Shown here piece after piece: positions 26,646-40,795 of a stretch of DNA of 64,000 nucleotides. How positions within the stretch are numbered: position 1 is the stretch's first letter; the number at the start of each line of letters is the position of its first letter. The notes beneath the pieces are model-generated. The model saw nothing but the letters and a program-made list of their open reading frames with translations. It made no database searches and was not told where the DNA came from. The stretch covers positions 76,593,201-76,657,200 of the forward strand of contig OZ038422.1 in assembly GCA_964036155.1 (NCBI GenBank), in the 5' to 3' direction. A program made the position numbers and the translations under genes. Source of the stretch: Diploscapter coronatus (Eukaryota > Nematoda > Chromadorea > Rhabditida > Rhabditidae).

Positions 26646-29600
26646 ATGGGTGTGCCGAAGTTCTATCGATGGATATCGGAAAGGTACCCCTGCCTCAGCG
26701 AGGTTATCACTGATAGTCAGGTATTTTTTTATTTTTAAGTTTAAGAATCTCATTTTTATTCTTATCATGATTTCATTCTAGGAAAACTAGTATTCCCCCT
26801 CAATATCTATGTTCTAGAACAGTTTAGCATTCAAGAACTTTAAATTTTCTAGGTTTGTCATGATTGTATAGTTTGAAAGGAAACAACATGTCGAGAGTAT
26901 TCGTTTTAGAGCACAATAAAAATTTATGCCACTTTAAAAATTTTCGAATAAAAATAAAATTCTTCCAGATCCCAGAATTCGACAACCTGTACCTGGACAT
27001 GAACGGAATCATCCACAACTGCTCGCATCCGAACGACGATGACGTATCTTTTCGCATATCCGAGGAGCAGATTATGCAGGACATCTTTGCTTACATCGAG
27101 GTATTTTCATTTTATTATTCTTAATTCTTACATTGTATATTTGTTATACTCTTTCTCACAAAAAATATTGTATTCATCTGCATTTTAAAGCGGCAATAAT
27201 TAACTAAAAAAGGATTCAGCTCTTGTTTCCTAAATGCAGAATAAGTTGATGATAAATGTGGTAAAATGGTCCTTTTTCAGAAGCTCTACAGCCTGATCCA
27301 CCCGCAGAAGGTTTTCTTCATGGCGATTGACGGCGTCGCTCCGAGAGCCAAGATGAATCAGCAGGTAGAAGATTCAAAAAATAATTTAAAATAAAAATAC
27401 GTTATTTTCAGAGAGCTCGTCGTTTCATGTCTGCTCGCAATGCGCAAGAACAGATGGAAGCAGCGAAAAAGAAGGGCGTCGAGCTGCCCGACGAAAAGAG
27501 ATTCGACTCCAATTGCATTACTCCGGGTAAATTTTTATAATTTTAAATATTAAAAATTAGCATATCTGTTTTTCAACTACACTCTTCACCTACGAGAGGT
27601 AATGAACATGACAAGTAAAACTGATGGATAATTTTGAAAATTTTCGAAACACTAAATAGCCACCATATAGTTTCTTTTTATCTATTGACGAGAAAAGTTA
27701 TTTTCTGTGATTTTAAAAATCTTGAATTTCCAGGAACCCCATTTATGGCTCGTCTCCACGCGGCATTGGGCAATTGGGTGCAGAGCAAAGTCGATAACGA
27801 CCCTAATTGGCAAGGACGCCGAATCTACTTGTCCGGACATAATGTAACGAATCTATTGATTACTTTTAAATTACGTTTTTAAAACGATTTAAATGATCAT
27901 TTTGGCTATTTATTGATTTTGAGTGCCCTGGAGAGGGCGAGCACAAGATCATGGACTTCATTCGGGCGGAGAAGAAACAGGAGGGGTACGACCCCAACAC
28001 GCGGCACTGCATGTACGGGCTCGACGCGGATTTGGTAAAACTTGCAATTATTTTTGAGATACACATTGATTGGTCTTCCAGATCATGCTTGGAATGTGCT
28101 CCCACGAGCCGCATTTCTCGCTGCTCCGAGAGGAAGTCGTCTTTAATCGGCCGAAACCTAAGAAGGACGATTCCTCCAAAAAGAAAAAGAAAGCTCCCGC
28201 CGCTCCTAAAAGGTTTCTTTCATATGGTTTTTTTTAATCATTTTCAAAAATTGCCCGATTTTGGTTATTTTTTTAAAGGAATCTTTGTTTCGTTTTTCCC
28301 CAAATTTTCCAAAATGAATCGTTTCAGGGCCGATCCAGACGGGATCACTTTCCATCTCCTTCACTTGTCCCTTCTCCGCGAGTATTTGGCATGGGAGTTC
28401 AAGGAGGTCGAGGTTAGACGCATTTTCTCATTAGACAACAACAAATTTAGTCACAAAAAGGATAGAAGATTTATAATCTTGTAAAAATAATCATTTTTTT
28501 TTGGTCTAAGTTTCATTTAGTCTGTTCCCCCACACAATACACATTGGTGGGGGGAAATTCGTTTTTCGCATTTCTCTCTCTCTCTCTAGCCCTATTCCTA
28601 TAGTTGTCGGTTTGCAGTCGACCCTGCCCTTCGCCTACGACATGGAGCGTATCATCGACGACTGGGTGCTGATGGGCTTCTTGGTAGGCAACGACTTCCT
28701 TCCCCATCTGCCTCACGTCCACATTCACGACGACGCTCTGCCGCTACTCTACAAGACCTACATCAAAGTCCTGCCCAAGTTGGACGGTACGAGCGTTTTC
28801 TTATATATTTTAAAACAAATTCTCGAAGAAATTATAAAATTTTGTAAAAACTGATAAGTTTTCAATATATATATATATATTTTTTTTTGTATTGTTGGAA
28901 CTTTTGAAAAAAAAAATCAACATTTCTGAGGAAAACTAGAAAAATGGTTTCCTTTTTTTTATAGATTTCTGAAAGTTATGATTTTTAGGCTACATTAACG
29001 AGTCCGGCTTGTTGAACCTGAAGCGATTCCAGGAGTTCTTGAAGGCTTTCGCCGAGAATGACAGGAACTGCTTCCTGCAGACCATGGAAGATGAAGATTA
29101 CATGCAGAGCAAGAAGACCAGACATGACAATGCTCCTCAGGAGGTTGGATTTTTCTATGTTTAAAAGTATCATCCTTGTAAATGTCACTCACCTTAGGAG
29201 ATTGGTGAAAATTTAAAAAATTGATAATTTTTAAATATCACCTACGTTTATTAGAGGATGAATTTTTTGAAAGAGATATCTTTTCAGGACGATCTCGTCG
29301 AATTCACGGACCCCGATATGTCGTCTGCGACTGAATCGGATTCCTCTTCCTCGAAAAATGAAGTCAATGAGACATTCGAGGAGAAGAGAAACAGGAAAAG
29401 ACGGGAGGCTAAGTGCGATAATATTTATAATTTTACCTCTCTCATTCTTTTAAATTTAAAAAGACGATAATTATGATTTCAGAGAGGCAAATGCCGCGTT
29501 CATCAGCAGTTCCGAGGATGAGGATGATTCACCGGTAAAATAACTTGGAGTTTTTTTTTTCAAAATTATCATCTAGCTTTGATATAAATTTTCCCATCGC

Positions 29601-32600
29601 TACCTATAGTATTATAACTTTTCAGTTTTTATCATTTTGAAATTTTCTTAAAAGCTAAGGACAAATTTCAGACTTCGAGCGACGAAAAGCTGCCAACTGG
29701 AGGCGTGCAATCTGCTTCCGAAGCACTCAAAGATGCAGGTAGTAAAAAAATTATACGTTGATTATTTTGAGTTTGTTGCAGTTTTCGACCCGGTTGGCGA
29801 CGATTTCTCTGAAGCGTTGGCGATAGCTGATTTCCAGCAGATGGACGTCAAGGACTTCGGGAACGACGCTGCCAACTGCTGGACCAAAGTGATCAACAAC
29901 TCGTTCAAGCGCTTCAAGAAGAACTACTACTCGGAGAAGATGAACTACGCGAACATCACGAGAGAGGAGCTGCGCGATCAGGCCGAGTCCTACGTCCGTG
30001 CCATTCAGTGGAATCTCCATTATTATTATCACGGATGCGTGTCTTGGAGCTGGTAGGATTTTGATTTATTTTGGAATTTACTTCTTGACCAGTTCTAAAA
30101 TATTCTAACTTTTTATTGCAAAAATGACTATTGTTATGGAATCACCAATATAAAAAATGGAAAAGAAAATTGGTGATTTTATAGAAAAATGAAAACTGCG
30201 AAATTTTACAGTAGGCTATAATTTTTTCCTGATTTCCAGGTTCTACAAGCATCATTACGCGCCCTATATATCTGATGTGGTGGACTTCACGAGCATGGAG
30301 ATGAGCTTCGACTTGTCCTCCCCTTTGAGGCCTTTCGAGCAGTTGTTGGCCGTCCTCCCAGCTGCTAGCGCTGACTGTCTTCCCAAGCCGCTTCAGGTTT
30401 TTTTTTTTTTAAATTTAATTAAAAATAATCTTGTAATTTTTCTCCATCTTTTCTAAGATGGCTTGACTTTGCTTTGAAATCTTTGTCTCCTTCAGAAAGT
30501 TTTCAGGAGAATATATTCAATTTTTGAATTTCAATTGATTTTTTAAAAGTATAATTTTAAAAATCGCCATTTTTTCAGGAACTGATGTGCGACGTTGAGT
30601 CTCCTATAGCGGATTTCTACCCAACGGACTTCTCTACTGATTTGAATGGGAAGAAGAACGACTGGGAGGCCGTAGTGCTCATTCCCTTCATCAACTGCCA
30701 ACGACTGCTGGATGCTATTCATTCCAAGGTTTTTTTTCAATTTAACTTTTTTATTTAGCATATTTTTAGTTTTTTTTTTTTAAATATTTTTATTCAAATT
30801 TGAATTTTCAGGAAAACCAACTGTCCGCTGAAGAAAAGTCGCGAAACGCCCATGGACCACACATTCTCTTCACTTGGAATGAGAAGGCGATGTGAGTTAA
30901 AAAAAAACTAAAAACGAAATTAAAAAATATCTTTCAAATATTTTAGTCGAGAAGAGATCGACAAAGATGCGTTCCGCATTCCGCAAGAGCAAGTCGTGTG
31001 GGGTCTGCTTCCAAATGTCAAACTCGACATTTATTTCCCTGGCTTCCCCACCATGAAACATCTCAAACACTCGGCATCGCTGCAAAGGGTGAGATTTTTT
31101 TTTTAAGAATCGAAGAGAGAAATGCTAAGTATTTTCTAATTCCGATTTTTTTCTTCCCAAGATCGAGGAGAAATTTTATTTTTAGGCATTTTCTATATTC
31201 TTCTATTTGCTCAAGTTTGATTTTTCAGGTTAACGTGAAAGTCTTCCAATTCGCCTCGAAAAAGCCGTCGATTATGTTGAAATTGGAGGAACAGGAAAAG
31301 AAGGTTGGGATTTAAAATATTTGTTTATTTTGAAGAAAAAACTCAAAAATATAAATAAAAATTCCTGAGAACATAATAAAAGGATAATAATATTCTTTCA
31401 AATTAATTTTAAAAATGCAGGAACCCCTCGAAATGGCGCGCGATTTGATAGGCAAGGAGATCCTCATCAACTGGCCTATCCTTAAAATGGCCCTGGTGCA
31501 TGAGATCTGGGCCGATGGCAACAAGTACGAAATGGCCAAGCATGGGGTCGTCGCTGTGAAATCATTGAAACCTGAAGAGAAGTCGGAATTCGATAAATTG
31601 GTGGTCTCCCAGAAAGAAAGGTAATATTTTTCCAACTTTGAAAGTTTAGGCAACTCATAAACTTTCAAGAAATAGATATAATTGATGATGATACAAACTT
31701 CTTGCGAGGTTAATGAATTTTTGAAAAGAAAAAAACATCGAGAAAACACGAAGTTTTCTACAAGTTTTACAAAAAATATTTGTTTTTTTCAAAAATTTCC
31801 TGAAAAATGAATTGGTTGGAAATTTCAGGATGTACGACCGCTACGCGATCGATGCCCAAGCGGGCGACCGTCTGATTTGGATCCGTCACTTCATCGGTCT
31901 GTCATACACGCCGAATGGAGACTTGCTCGATGTCGTCAAACAGTGGGCTCCAATCGAGAGCATACGACCTATGCTTAACAACACTGTCGTTGCGGTAGGG
32001 AGGGAGAAAATTAGAATAGTTCAAAATATCGCTTTTTTCCAGAACGCCCAAGTCGAGGAGGGCAAGCGCCTGAAGCAGATCTCGATCGAGCAGGCCTATC
32101 AGCCGGGTACCAAATTTAAATAATCAACATTTTGCATAACTCAGCTCTATAATCACGATACACTAACATTTTTAACGCTGTGTTAAAATAACTTACTTTG
32201 TTTTAAAAAATAATGCCTTTGATTTCAGGCAGCATTGTGTTCCCGCTTAGCATCAAGACCAAAGCGTTCGGATGGCCGGGCAAAGTCGAGAAAGTCTTTA
32301 AGAATGAAATCACTGGGAAATGTAAGATTCAAAAATGACTTCAAATTCAAATGTGTAAATTCACTTTCCTCAAAATCACTTCAAATCAGACGTGTAAGTT
32401 TTCGAACCGCTATTAACCGAATGAAACGAGATAGTGCTTTTTCAAAAGAGAAAAAGATCATATCTTCTTTTCGTGCCTCGAAAGTATGTATACACTATTA
32501 TGTACTATCACTTTTTATGTGCTTAATCGCGGTTCGAAAACTTACAAAAGTCTGCTTAAAAATCTAAGAATATGAAAACAAAATTTTTTTTATATATAAT

Positions 32601-35600
32601 GAAAGAACACTGGGAAATGAAATGTTTATTTTCAGGGCAAATCGAGGTCCGCTCGAGTGTTGGTATAGAACTGGACGTCCGTCCCATCGTCGATATGTAC
32701 GACGCAATTTGCCTCCAATGGATGGACTCCTACGAGGCGGCAAAAATGGCGCAAAGTAAGCAATTTTTTAAAAATAAATTTTCGAAAATCAAAAAATCAC
32801 TAATTTATGAACTAGAGATAGATTCTATGTGTAAGAAGATAAACCGTTTGATTTTATAAGAAGTGAAATTTTCAGTCAACTACAAGATCTTCTCCCGTAT
32901 CACTGGCACAGTGTTCCTGTGGAATGCGAAGAAGGAGGACGTCGAAGCGGGAACCAACAAGGGCAGTGGGGACAAATTGAACATCGGATTGGCATTGAAG
33001 GCGACCAAGAAACAGCAGGAGGTGGATTTTTTTGTTTAATTTTTACACAATTTATAGTTAAAAATAATATCTAAGAGAAAAATAGTTTTTTTTTTTTCAT
33101 TTTTTATAATGTTTTCGGATTTTAAATTTCTTAAGGTTTAAAATGAAAATGTTCTAATTTTAGGTGCCCGACTACACCTATCGTACCGAAAACGGTTTCT
33201 GGGTCTATTCGACTTTGTGTGCAAAGGCAATTCTGGAATACAAGAACAAGTAATATTTAATAAAAAAATGCTTCTTCTATTTTTTATTTAAAATTTTTTA
33301 GGTTTAAAGACCTGTTCGAATTCCTGAGCAAGAACGACGATGTCTATGACAATTATTATGCTGAAGACGTCTGGTCAAACGAAGCGCTGAGAACAAGGAG
33401 AATGAGTGAATTGAAGTAAATTTAAAAAAATTGATTTTTTAACAAATTTATTTGCAAAATTAAAAAATAATTTACTAAAATATTTTAGGGAATTCCTGGA
33501 AGATCTTCACTGCAAGACGCTAGAAAAGCAGGAGTGTGGCATCGAATATTGCGATAGCAATGTCGTTGGTAAGGGAAAATCGCGAATTTTAAAAATCGAG
33601 TTTTTATTAAAACTTAAAAATTGAACATTTTTGCGAATTACTACTTTTTGAGGCGAATTGGAGCGATTCATCAAGCTCAAGAAAAAGGGCCGCATTCAGT
33701 CTGTCGGTTCTTGTAGCGAGGCTTCCCGAGTTTTCAAGGTAATATATTTATTACGATAAAAAATCTTGTTCTAGTTTTCATTAAAAATGATCGACCTATT
33801 TGCCAATAATTCATTTTAGGCCGATCTCTACGACGGTTCTACGATGCCGGATCCGTCTGCGGATTTCTTGATTCTGGATCGCATCGTCGTGTGTCGTCCA
33901 CAGCCGGTTAGTTTCATTGTCAATGAGATATTTATCTTTGTTTTATTTGAAACGTTTCAGTTCGGAATCGGAAATCAGGGAACCGTGGTTGCAGTTGCGG
34001 ACGAGTACGTCGATGTGCTGTTCGATGAGCCCATTTCTGGAGGGTACCCGATTCGGTAAACTAGTTGTATTTTATACTAGCTTTATGAAAGCCAATTTCA
34101 GAGGAAGATTGCCAAATGGCTACCGTCTGAAGAAAAGTGCCGTCATCAATATCACTTTCACCAGGGAGAGAAAGACAGACGGTGTTGAGAAGAAGGTGGG
34201 CGTAAACTTTAACAAATTCCACAACTAAACAAAGCTTTGAAATGTTTAAAATCGACGAAGTTTCAAATTTTCAAAAATCGAAGATAATGTTTTGAAAAAC
34301 AATAACAAAGTCAACTTCTCAAACTTTGCATACAAAAATTTAAAGACAAAATTTGAAAAACGAGATCGAATCTTTAACAATCTATTTTGAAAGAATTTAA
34401 AATTGTCCTTTCAGAACCACAAGAAAGAGCCTCGATTTCCCATTTCTCCCCAGAAGCCGGAAAAGTCGTCTCAGAGAAAGAACAATAAAGTGGTTGAGTC
34501 AGCCGATGGGCCGTTCGTGGTCTGGGCGCCCAAGAAGAAACCCCAACCCCAGGCACAGATCAGCGAACAGGGCACCAGCAAGGCGACAAATCCTGTGAAT
34601 GGTGAGGGTTTTTTTCTACTTTGAAAAAGTTGTAAATTCAATAATTCCATTAATTGTGAGATTTCTCTTCTGAACTTTTAAATTGGAGAAAGTATCTGAA
34701 GATCATTTTTTTTCTTTAACTTTTAGACAGTCCGAATTTGTATTACTGAGAAAGTTCAGATTAACTTATTAAGAAGAGATTTTGGAGAAAATTCATATTT
34801 TTAGAATTGTATTTTAGACCACAAGGAAAGACTCACGGACGCCCAAGACAGAATGACTCGCAGAGAAGAGATCAAAGAGCAGCAGCACAAGAAGAGGAGA
34901 GACGAAAAGAAGCAGAATGAGGAGGCCAAGGTGGGAAAATTGGAAATGAGCATTTTTGAAAAAAGACAATCTTTGAAAAATGCGATTTCAGAAGGCTGAA
35001 CTGCAGGAAAATCTGGTCTCGATTTTGGGCATTAATTCGAAGAGCAGTAAGAAGAAGCATGAGAGGGTAGGTGATTGAAAAAATGAAATTTCACTTTATG
35101 ACCCAAACATAAGTCAAAATTGACTGAAAAGTTGTCTTTTTTCTTATCTTTTAATTTCAGAAAGAGGAACCTGAGTCTTCGAACGCTGCGAAAAACTCGC
35201 CGCTAAAAATTCTCTCTCGAAATCCGGAAAGCAAAATTGTGCAGGGAGTAAAAGCCGAAGATCTGGTCACTCAGAGCAACCTCGAAAAGCTGTTCGCCAA
35301 TGCTATCAAAGCGGTACGATTTTTTCATTTGTTTTTATTTTTAATTTAATATTTTTATTTTTAGCCTGGAGAACTAACTCCTGCCAATAAAGAGGCGCAG
35401 AAACCGGCAGAAAGCAAACCAGACAAAAGAGGGCCTGCGGTGAAAATGCCTGAGGAAAATGCAAGTTTTTGGCGTAATGGTTATATTTTGAGAAAAAAAC
35501 ATCGTTCTTTCTGTTTGGTGAACGATGCGAACTTTTTTTTTTGATTTGAAGATATTTCTTATAAAAACTTTTTTTCATTTTATAATTTTTCAGACTCCCA

Positions 35601-37494
35601 TGGAGCCAAATCCTGCCTCTTCTTCGAGACAAAAATCGAGACAGAGAGTCTTCAGACCGAGCCGACACACGAACCCCGACCCCGAACAGGAGCAGAATGC
35701 CAAGGCTGTGAGTGATGTGGGAGCATTTCGGAAGTTTATTTTTATGCGAACTTTTCAGGAAAAGGAAACCATCGAATTGATGAAGCAGATGAGTCTCAAC
35801 CCATCAACGAAAAACATGCAGAAGGTGGAAATTTCTTTAAAATTTCATATTTTGGCTTTTTTAATTAGTAATTTTTCATTTCCTAAAACAAATTTGACAA
35901 AATACTCATGGTCGGTTTTTCTTTCGAGTTTCTTTATCCTTATAATTATGTATTTTATTTCTACACTTTAATTCTTTCTAAAAATTCTCGAGAAAAGGTT
36001 TTTTTTTTCTTTAAACCTAGAAATGTTCAATTTCAGTACCCCGACTTCCGTCCGCCATTCGACTCGACTCGCCCCCCGCCGAACTACCCCTCAGCCTCGT
36101 CCTCTCAGACGGCAGTTCCGCCCTCTGTCATGTCGGTCTTGGCAGTGCAGCCCCCCGTGCCGAACCCATTCAACTCGATGCCCGTCCCTGCAGTGCTAGG
36201 CATGCATCACCCCGTCCCACACCACTCCTTCATCCTTCCTCATCCAAATCAGCTCGTGAATAGTTTGCAGGTGGAAAAGCCATAGCATTTGAGCAAAGAC
36301 TAGAATTTTAAAATTCCAAAATCGAAATTTAACTTTTCAATATCCTAATTAATGGATAGAAAATTCTCAAAGGGTGAAATGAAAGTTGAGAAAGGCAAAG
36401 CTTTACTATTTTAACTTCATAAATGATTTATACCAATGGTTAGAACTAATTTGAGCTAACAACGAGATATTTTTAGATTTTAGGATGAGTTTTGAATCAA
36501 GTTCGAGCTAAAAATTAAAAAGGCACTTTCAGGGCCCACCCATCCCCATGCCCCCACCTCCTCAGCAGTCCGGCTACTTCTTCGGGAACAGTCGCACTCG
36601 TCCTCAGCCTCACCCTCACAGTCATCAACACCAGCTGCAAAGATCGATTTCCACTCCACAACAAACACAGCAAGTTCACCCGAAACAGACCAAATTGACC
36701 GATTTGAAACCTTCTACGGTATGTGTTGACTTTTATCTGTCAAAGCTTTTGCTCCTGAAGGTCGCATTTTTGGATGGACTCTAAAATTATTCGGAAGAGT
36801 CGTTTTTCGATAAATTCGGAAATTCTTTTGAAACATCAAAAGTAGAAAATGTGTTAATTTGCAAAAAAAAAAACATTGAAACAATTCTAAAAATTTCAGG
36901 TCTCGATCCCGAACCGAAATCGGTACGAGTCAAACAAGGCTTCTGCCTCTAGTCGGTCGAAACCAACGACGCTGAGCGGCGAGAAGATCGCTCTCGAGCT
37001 GAAGTCCAAATCCACCGATGAAGAGCCGGGCAACAGGGAAAAGAAGACACAGCCTCTCAGGGAATCGCCAATCATGAATGAATCTCTGCCGATTCATGTT
37101 AGAACAGGTGAAATTTTGTGCATATTTGCAGCTTTGCCTAGTAAATGAAAACCATTTTTCCAAAATCTTCGATACTTCAACAAATATGTTACAAAATGTG
37201 ACACAAAAAGAATCAAAAGTTGACAGTTTAATTTCATTGCTCTTTTTTTCTAATTATATCGCTTACTTCAAGATTCTGGCATTTTTGATTGGATGAATTT
37301 TCGACTATCCCCATTTTTCAGGCCTCGTGATGACCTCGGAAAGCAGCAGTTTGCCTGAGAACTCCCCCGTTCCGTTATCCAACAACGAGACGGGCGACGA
37401 GTCGACTGGGAGTGGAATTGGGAAGAAGAAAACGGCTAGGAAAAGCAGAGTCGTCGCCAATTTTACCGGAAAAGTGGAGAAAAGTGCAGAATAA
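26646..37494 (+). CDS. xrn-1: 5'-3' exoribonuclease XRN1
   Basis: About 40 exons from ATG at 26646 to TAA at 37492-37494 encode roughly 1,780 residues by my splice model, close to metazoan XRN1. XRN1 degrades decapped, 5'-monophosphate mRNA in the cytoplasm. It begins [15 protein letters not shown] as all XRNs do. Catalytic acidic residues are visible in [31 protein letters not shown] and [10 protein letters not shown]. The 5'-phosphate pocket [13 protein letters not shown] is intact. The block LYGLDADLIMLG...FSLLREE and the missing XRN2 zinc knuckle mark XRN1 rather than XRN2. The domains that follow the nuclease core in XRN1 are present, then a low-complexity Pro/Ser/Gln-rich C-terminus. 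No GC donor was needed. Several introns are long and one near 32390 holds an inverted repeat element. Confidence 0.97.
32392..32546. repeat. MITE-like inverted repeat in an XRN1 intron
   Basis: GTAAGTTTTCGAACCGC followed by TATTAA near 32394-32416 has an inverted partner, TTAATCGCGGTTCGAAAAC to about 32545. The arms are about 23 bases with one mismatch and about 155 bases end to end, with no coding capacity. Because the arm starts GTAAG, it also contains a donor-like site. Confidence 0.75.
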
Positions 37495-37824
37495 ACAGGT
37501 AGAAGTCATTTTCTAGACTAGTAATGACGCTTGTCAATGATACAACTCGTGAAATTTGTCTGAAAACTTGAATTACAGAGATTTACTTGCATTGCTTTGT
37601 TAATCTCCGTCATACAATTTGGCTCATTTTTGTAAAATTCATCTACTTTTCTGAAAGAAAGGTGACTTTCACAATCACTCAAATATTTTGTATGGCTTAT
37701 TAACATAATAATTAACAACCATTACCATTGATGTGCCAGAATCTCTGTCCACTGTTTCTCAATTTTTGTGATGCCAAATTTCGGAGCGGGCTCTGTACAA
37801 AATGTGTGTTGCTCTATTCTAATT

Positions 37825-37984
37825 CACCGGATTTCAGACTTGCAAATTTTCAAACCCGCGAGCGTCCGCATGAAATAACACATATTATTGAAATAAAAAG
37901 AGCACGTCTTATTTCCGTCTCTCGAAAAAGACATACTATTTCGTTCATGCGAGCACCCGCGGGTTTGAAAACTTGTCCGTCTGG
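37825..37984. repeat. MITE-like inverted repeat with GC-rich arms
   Basis: Left arm TTTTCAAACCCGCG then GCATGAA; right arm TTCATGC then GCGGGTTTGAAAAC. The outer ends also match (CACCGGA against TCTGGTG). It is about 160 bases long. The arms are markedly more GC-rich than the flanks. Confidence 0.75.
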
Positions 37985-38624
37985 TGGATTTTCAAAGTCC
38001 AAAATTTCTCGACTTTAATGCCGCCATTTTACTCGTTTAGTATTTCATTTTCCTCGGGCTTTTAATTGGTTTCTGGTGGTTCACATTTAGTATCTTATTT
38101 TATTTGGTTTAAGCAAATTGTTCTAATCTACACTCATTTTATATCAGAATTTCCCTAATGGTCTCTACTTTCAACGTTTATCTAGTGTATTTTATCACCC
38201 CTTTGAAATTCGAGTTATCTTTATCATTTCTAATTCCTAATTCTAGGTATTCTTGTTTAACTAACTTTCAAGAGCCCATCTCGTTTGATCATAAAACTAG
38301 CCTATTCATTGTAAAAAAGTGTTGGTGTTAGCTAGTGTCGAAATAAATAATAGGCAAAATTTTGGGAGAATTTATTTAAAACTCGAGAAAATTGACAATA
38401 AAATCGCGGTGATGAAGAGTGTTTAACAAATAAGAATAACAACGAAGAAATGATTGATGATTTGAAGGGGAATTGATAAAATTTTCCAAGAAGAGAATGG
38501 GGAAATAAGAAATAACGAGAGAAATGAAGACCTAACAGAACAAACTAACTCTTGAAAATCAACATTAATGAACGAGTACCTACTTTCTAAGGAATAAACT
38601 CGATGAAAACTAGCAAATACACCG

Positions 38625-38700
38625 CTTACGTAAAATCTGCTCCAATGCTAAATATGAATGAAGCAATTCTCTAAGTTTATCAATGGAGCGCATTTTCCGT
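38625..38700. repeat. Short inverted repeat, copy 3 of the CTGCTC-ATTGCTAAA family
   Basis: CGTAAAATCTGCTCCAATG opens it and CAATGGAGCGCATTTTCCG closes it. The centre reads GAAGCAATTCTCTAAG. It lies just past the end of prohibitin-2. Confidence 0.75.
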
Positions 38701-38762
38701 GACCATGTTATTTGCTAGTCTTTATCTAAAATTGAGCGTCTATCGATTAACCACTTGCTAAT

Positions 38763-40795
38763 TCAATAGCCGCTTTTTTCTTTGTTGAAGTCGAGATAGT
38801 CGCCGTCCGCGATGTTCAGCATCAGACCGCCCGCTGGCAGGTAGACCTGAAATTAGCATAATTTTAAAAAATGTTAAAAATTAACACTTTGACGTTTGGC
38901 ATGCTAAAAATTAGCATCAAATTAAGATATCGTACCTTGTTGCTGGACTGCGCAATGTTCCGGGAGATTGTCTGGGCAGCCCGAATCTTTCTCAACTTCA
39001 AGAATCCGGGATCGGAGCGCATCGCTTCACCGAGCTAAATATGAAAAATGATGCTAATTTCAGAAATTAGCATATTTTTGGATAATGCTAAAATTGTATG
39101 AGAAGTGAAATTAATATTTCCTAACACATTTTAGAAATCGATCTCTATCGTTCCTCCTCATTATGAATATTTTGATTTATGTCGCCCTTTACGACCGATT
39201 CTCGAACGTTTGGAGAATCAGCTAAGATTACGACAATAGTTTTTTTTTTTTTTTTTTTTTTTTTGGAAAATCAAGGATTCTACCACTTGACTATTGTTCC
39301 ACTTGTGATTTAGTCCGAAATCAAGAATTTAGCAGCGCTTTTTTTTTCTAACTTTTTATTTTTTAATAAGAAATTGTAAAACTAGCCAATTTAGCCGACT
39401 CGGCTTCTCCCTCCGCCTGCACGATCTTTTCCTGTTTCTGCTGTTTGGCCCGCTCCACGAAGAACGAGGCGCGTTGGGCCTCCTGGAATTTTTAAATTTG
39501 AAACAAACTATTAAAATAGAAGACTCTTCGACTTATATTAAACGGAAATTTCTAGTTTTAAAATAGGACTCCTATTATGAGTTTCAGGTATCATTCAAAA
39601 ATACCATACCTGAGCAGCGACTTGCTTAGATTCGACCGCAGCCGAGTACTGGGCAGAGAAAGCCAATTCGGTGATGGAGACGTCGTCCAAAATGATGTTG
39701 AAGTCGAGTGCGCGCTCCATCAACGCTTTGCGCACCATGTGGGAGACCTAGAAAATCAAAATTACCCTTTTTGTTCTTTGAAAATGAAGTTAAATAATAA
39801 TCGTACCTGTTGGCGCTGCGTGATGAGCTGGGAAGCGTTGAATTTGGCGACCACGCCTTTCAGGACCTGAAAAGAATCCATAAACTATAGGAAATCAGGG
39901 ATCAGCAAACTTTGATCTACTATCTTTTCTTTGAAAAAAGTCAAATAATGAGTCTTGCGTTTGTATTTTTCCAATGTTTACACATTTGAGAATTTCTAAA
40001 TAAGTTTGAAAATCCTCACATCATTGCAGATCGAAGGCAGGACCCTCTCCTCCCAGTTCTGTCCGAGCGTCCTGTAGATCTTGACGAGCTGTTCTGGGTT
40101 GGGGCGCGACAGCACACGCAGACCGATGTTCACGATCTGCAGGTCTTTACTGCCAGTGGGCGAGCGAATCTGGAAGATTTTTAAAAATAAAAAAAGGAAA
40201 ATGAAATCCCCCTATCCTATTTTTCTTGCTTTTTAGGGATTTTATTTCGGATAAATTTTATAAGGAAGATAATAATTTTCTTTCTTTCTCAAATAAAATA
40301 TATATTTTAAAAAAGTTGAATAGAAAACAAATTTGAAAAAAAAAACCTGATTGGGCCTGGCGCGAATGTCGTAGACGACGGGGTATTGGAACCAGGGGAT
40401 CCTGAAGTGGAGACCCTCCTTGTAGACCTCGTCCGACAGACCGCCGATGCGGTTGAACATCACCGCGCGGTGACCCGCTTCCACTAAAATATTTTGATTA
40501 AACAACTTTCTTCTAATTAGTTTTTTCGACAATCTCAAGAACACGGTGAATTAATTTTTACTTTATAAAGATCAATTTTTCTTCATGCATTTTTACAAAA
40601 ATTCATTAAATTAACAGAAAACCAGATTTCGAATAAGTTGCTTTTAAAAAAATATTTTTAAAAAATACCTGTGAACATAGCCTGCGCGACCCCATAGGCG
40701 ATGGCACCGGCCGTGGCGACGAGGCCCACGCCGAGTCCGGCGCCCTTCGCGTTCTTCATCGCGTTTTTCATCGCCTCCTGGCCCTTTTTATCCAT
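38763..40795 (-). CDS. phb-2: Prohibitin-2
   Basis: Eight exons (40669-40795, 40347-40483, 40020-40169, 39807-39866, 39610-39747, 39387-39482, 38936-39034, 38763-38846) give 296 residues, the usual size. Prohibitin-2 forms ring complexes with prohibitin-1 in the mitochondrial inner membrane, holding proteases and cristae in order. The N-terminal part carries one hydrophobic anchor ([17 protein letters not shown]). The PHB/SPFH domain starts [15 protein letters not shown], and a coiled-coil follows ([19 protein letters not shown]). YLPAGG near the end is conserved. The junction AKL/LGEA is only possible with a GC donor at 39385-39386, since reading on or using the next GT gives a stop. Prohibitin-1 lacks the LLGEA and long basic N-terminus. 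Confidence 0.97.

Larger units (their letters stand above)
37495..38762. other. Spacer between convergent XRN1 and prohibitin-2 genes
   Basis: 3'UTRs of both genes plus two inverted repeats (37825-37984 and 38625-38700). The open frame at 37728-38018 lies across the first repeat and is not a gene. Confidence 0.55.

Noticed and set aside
37728..38018. 96-codon plus-strand frame after XRN1
   Set aside because: Lies across the inverted repeat at 37825-37984 and has no protein features.
39241..39264. T-run of about 24 bases
   Set aside because: Simple homopolymer inside a prohibitin-2 intron; no sign of a retroposed poly(A) insert next to it.
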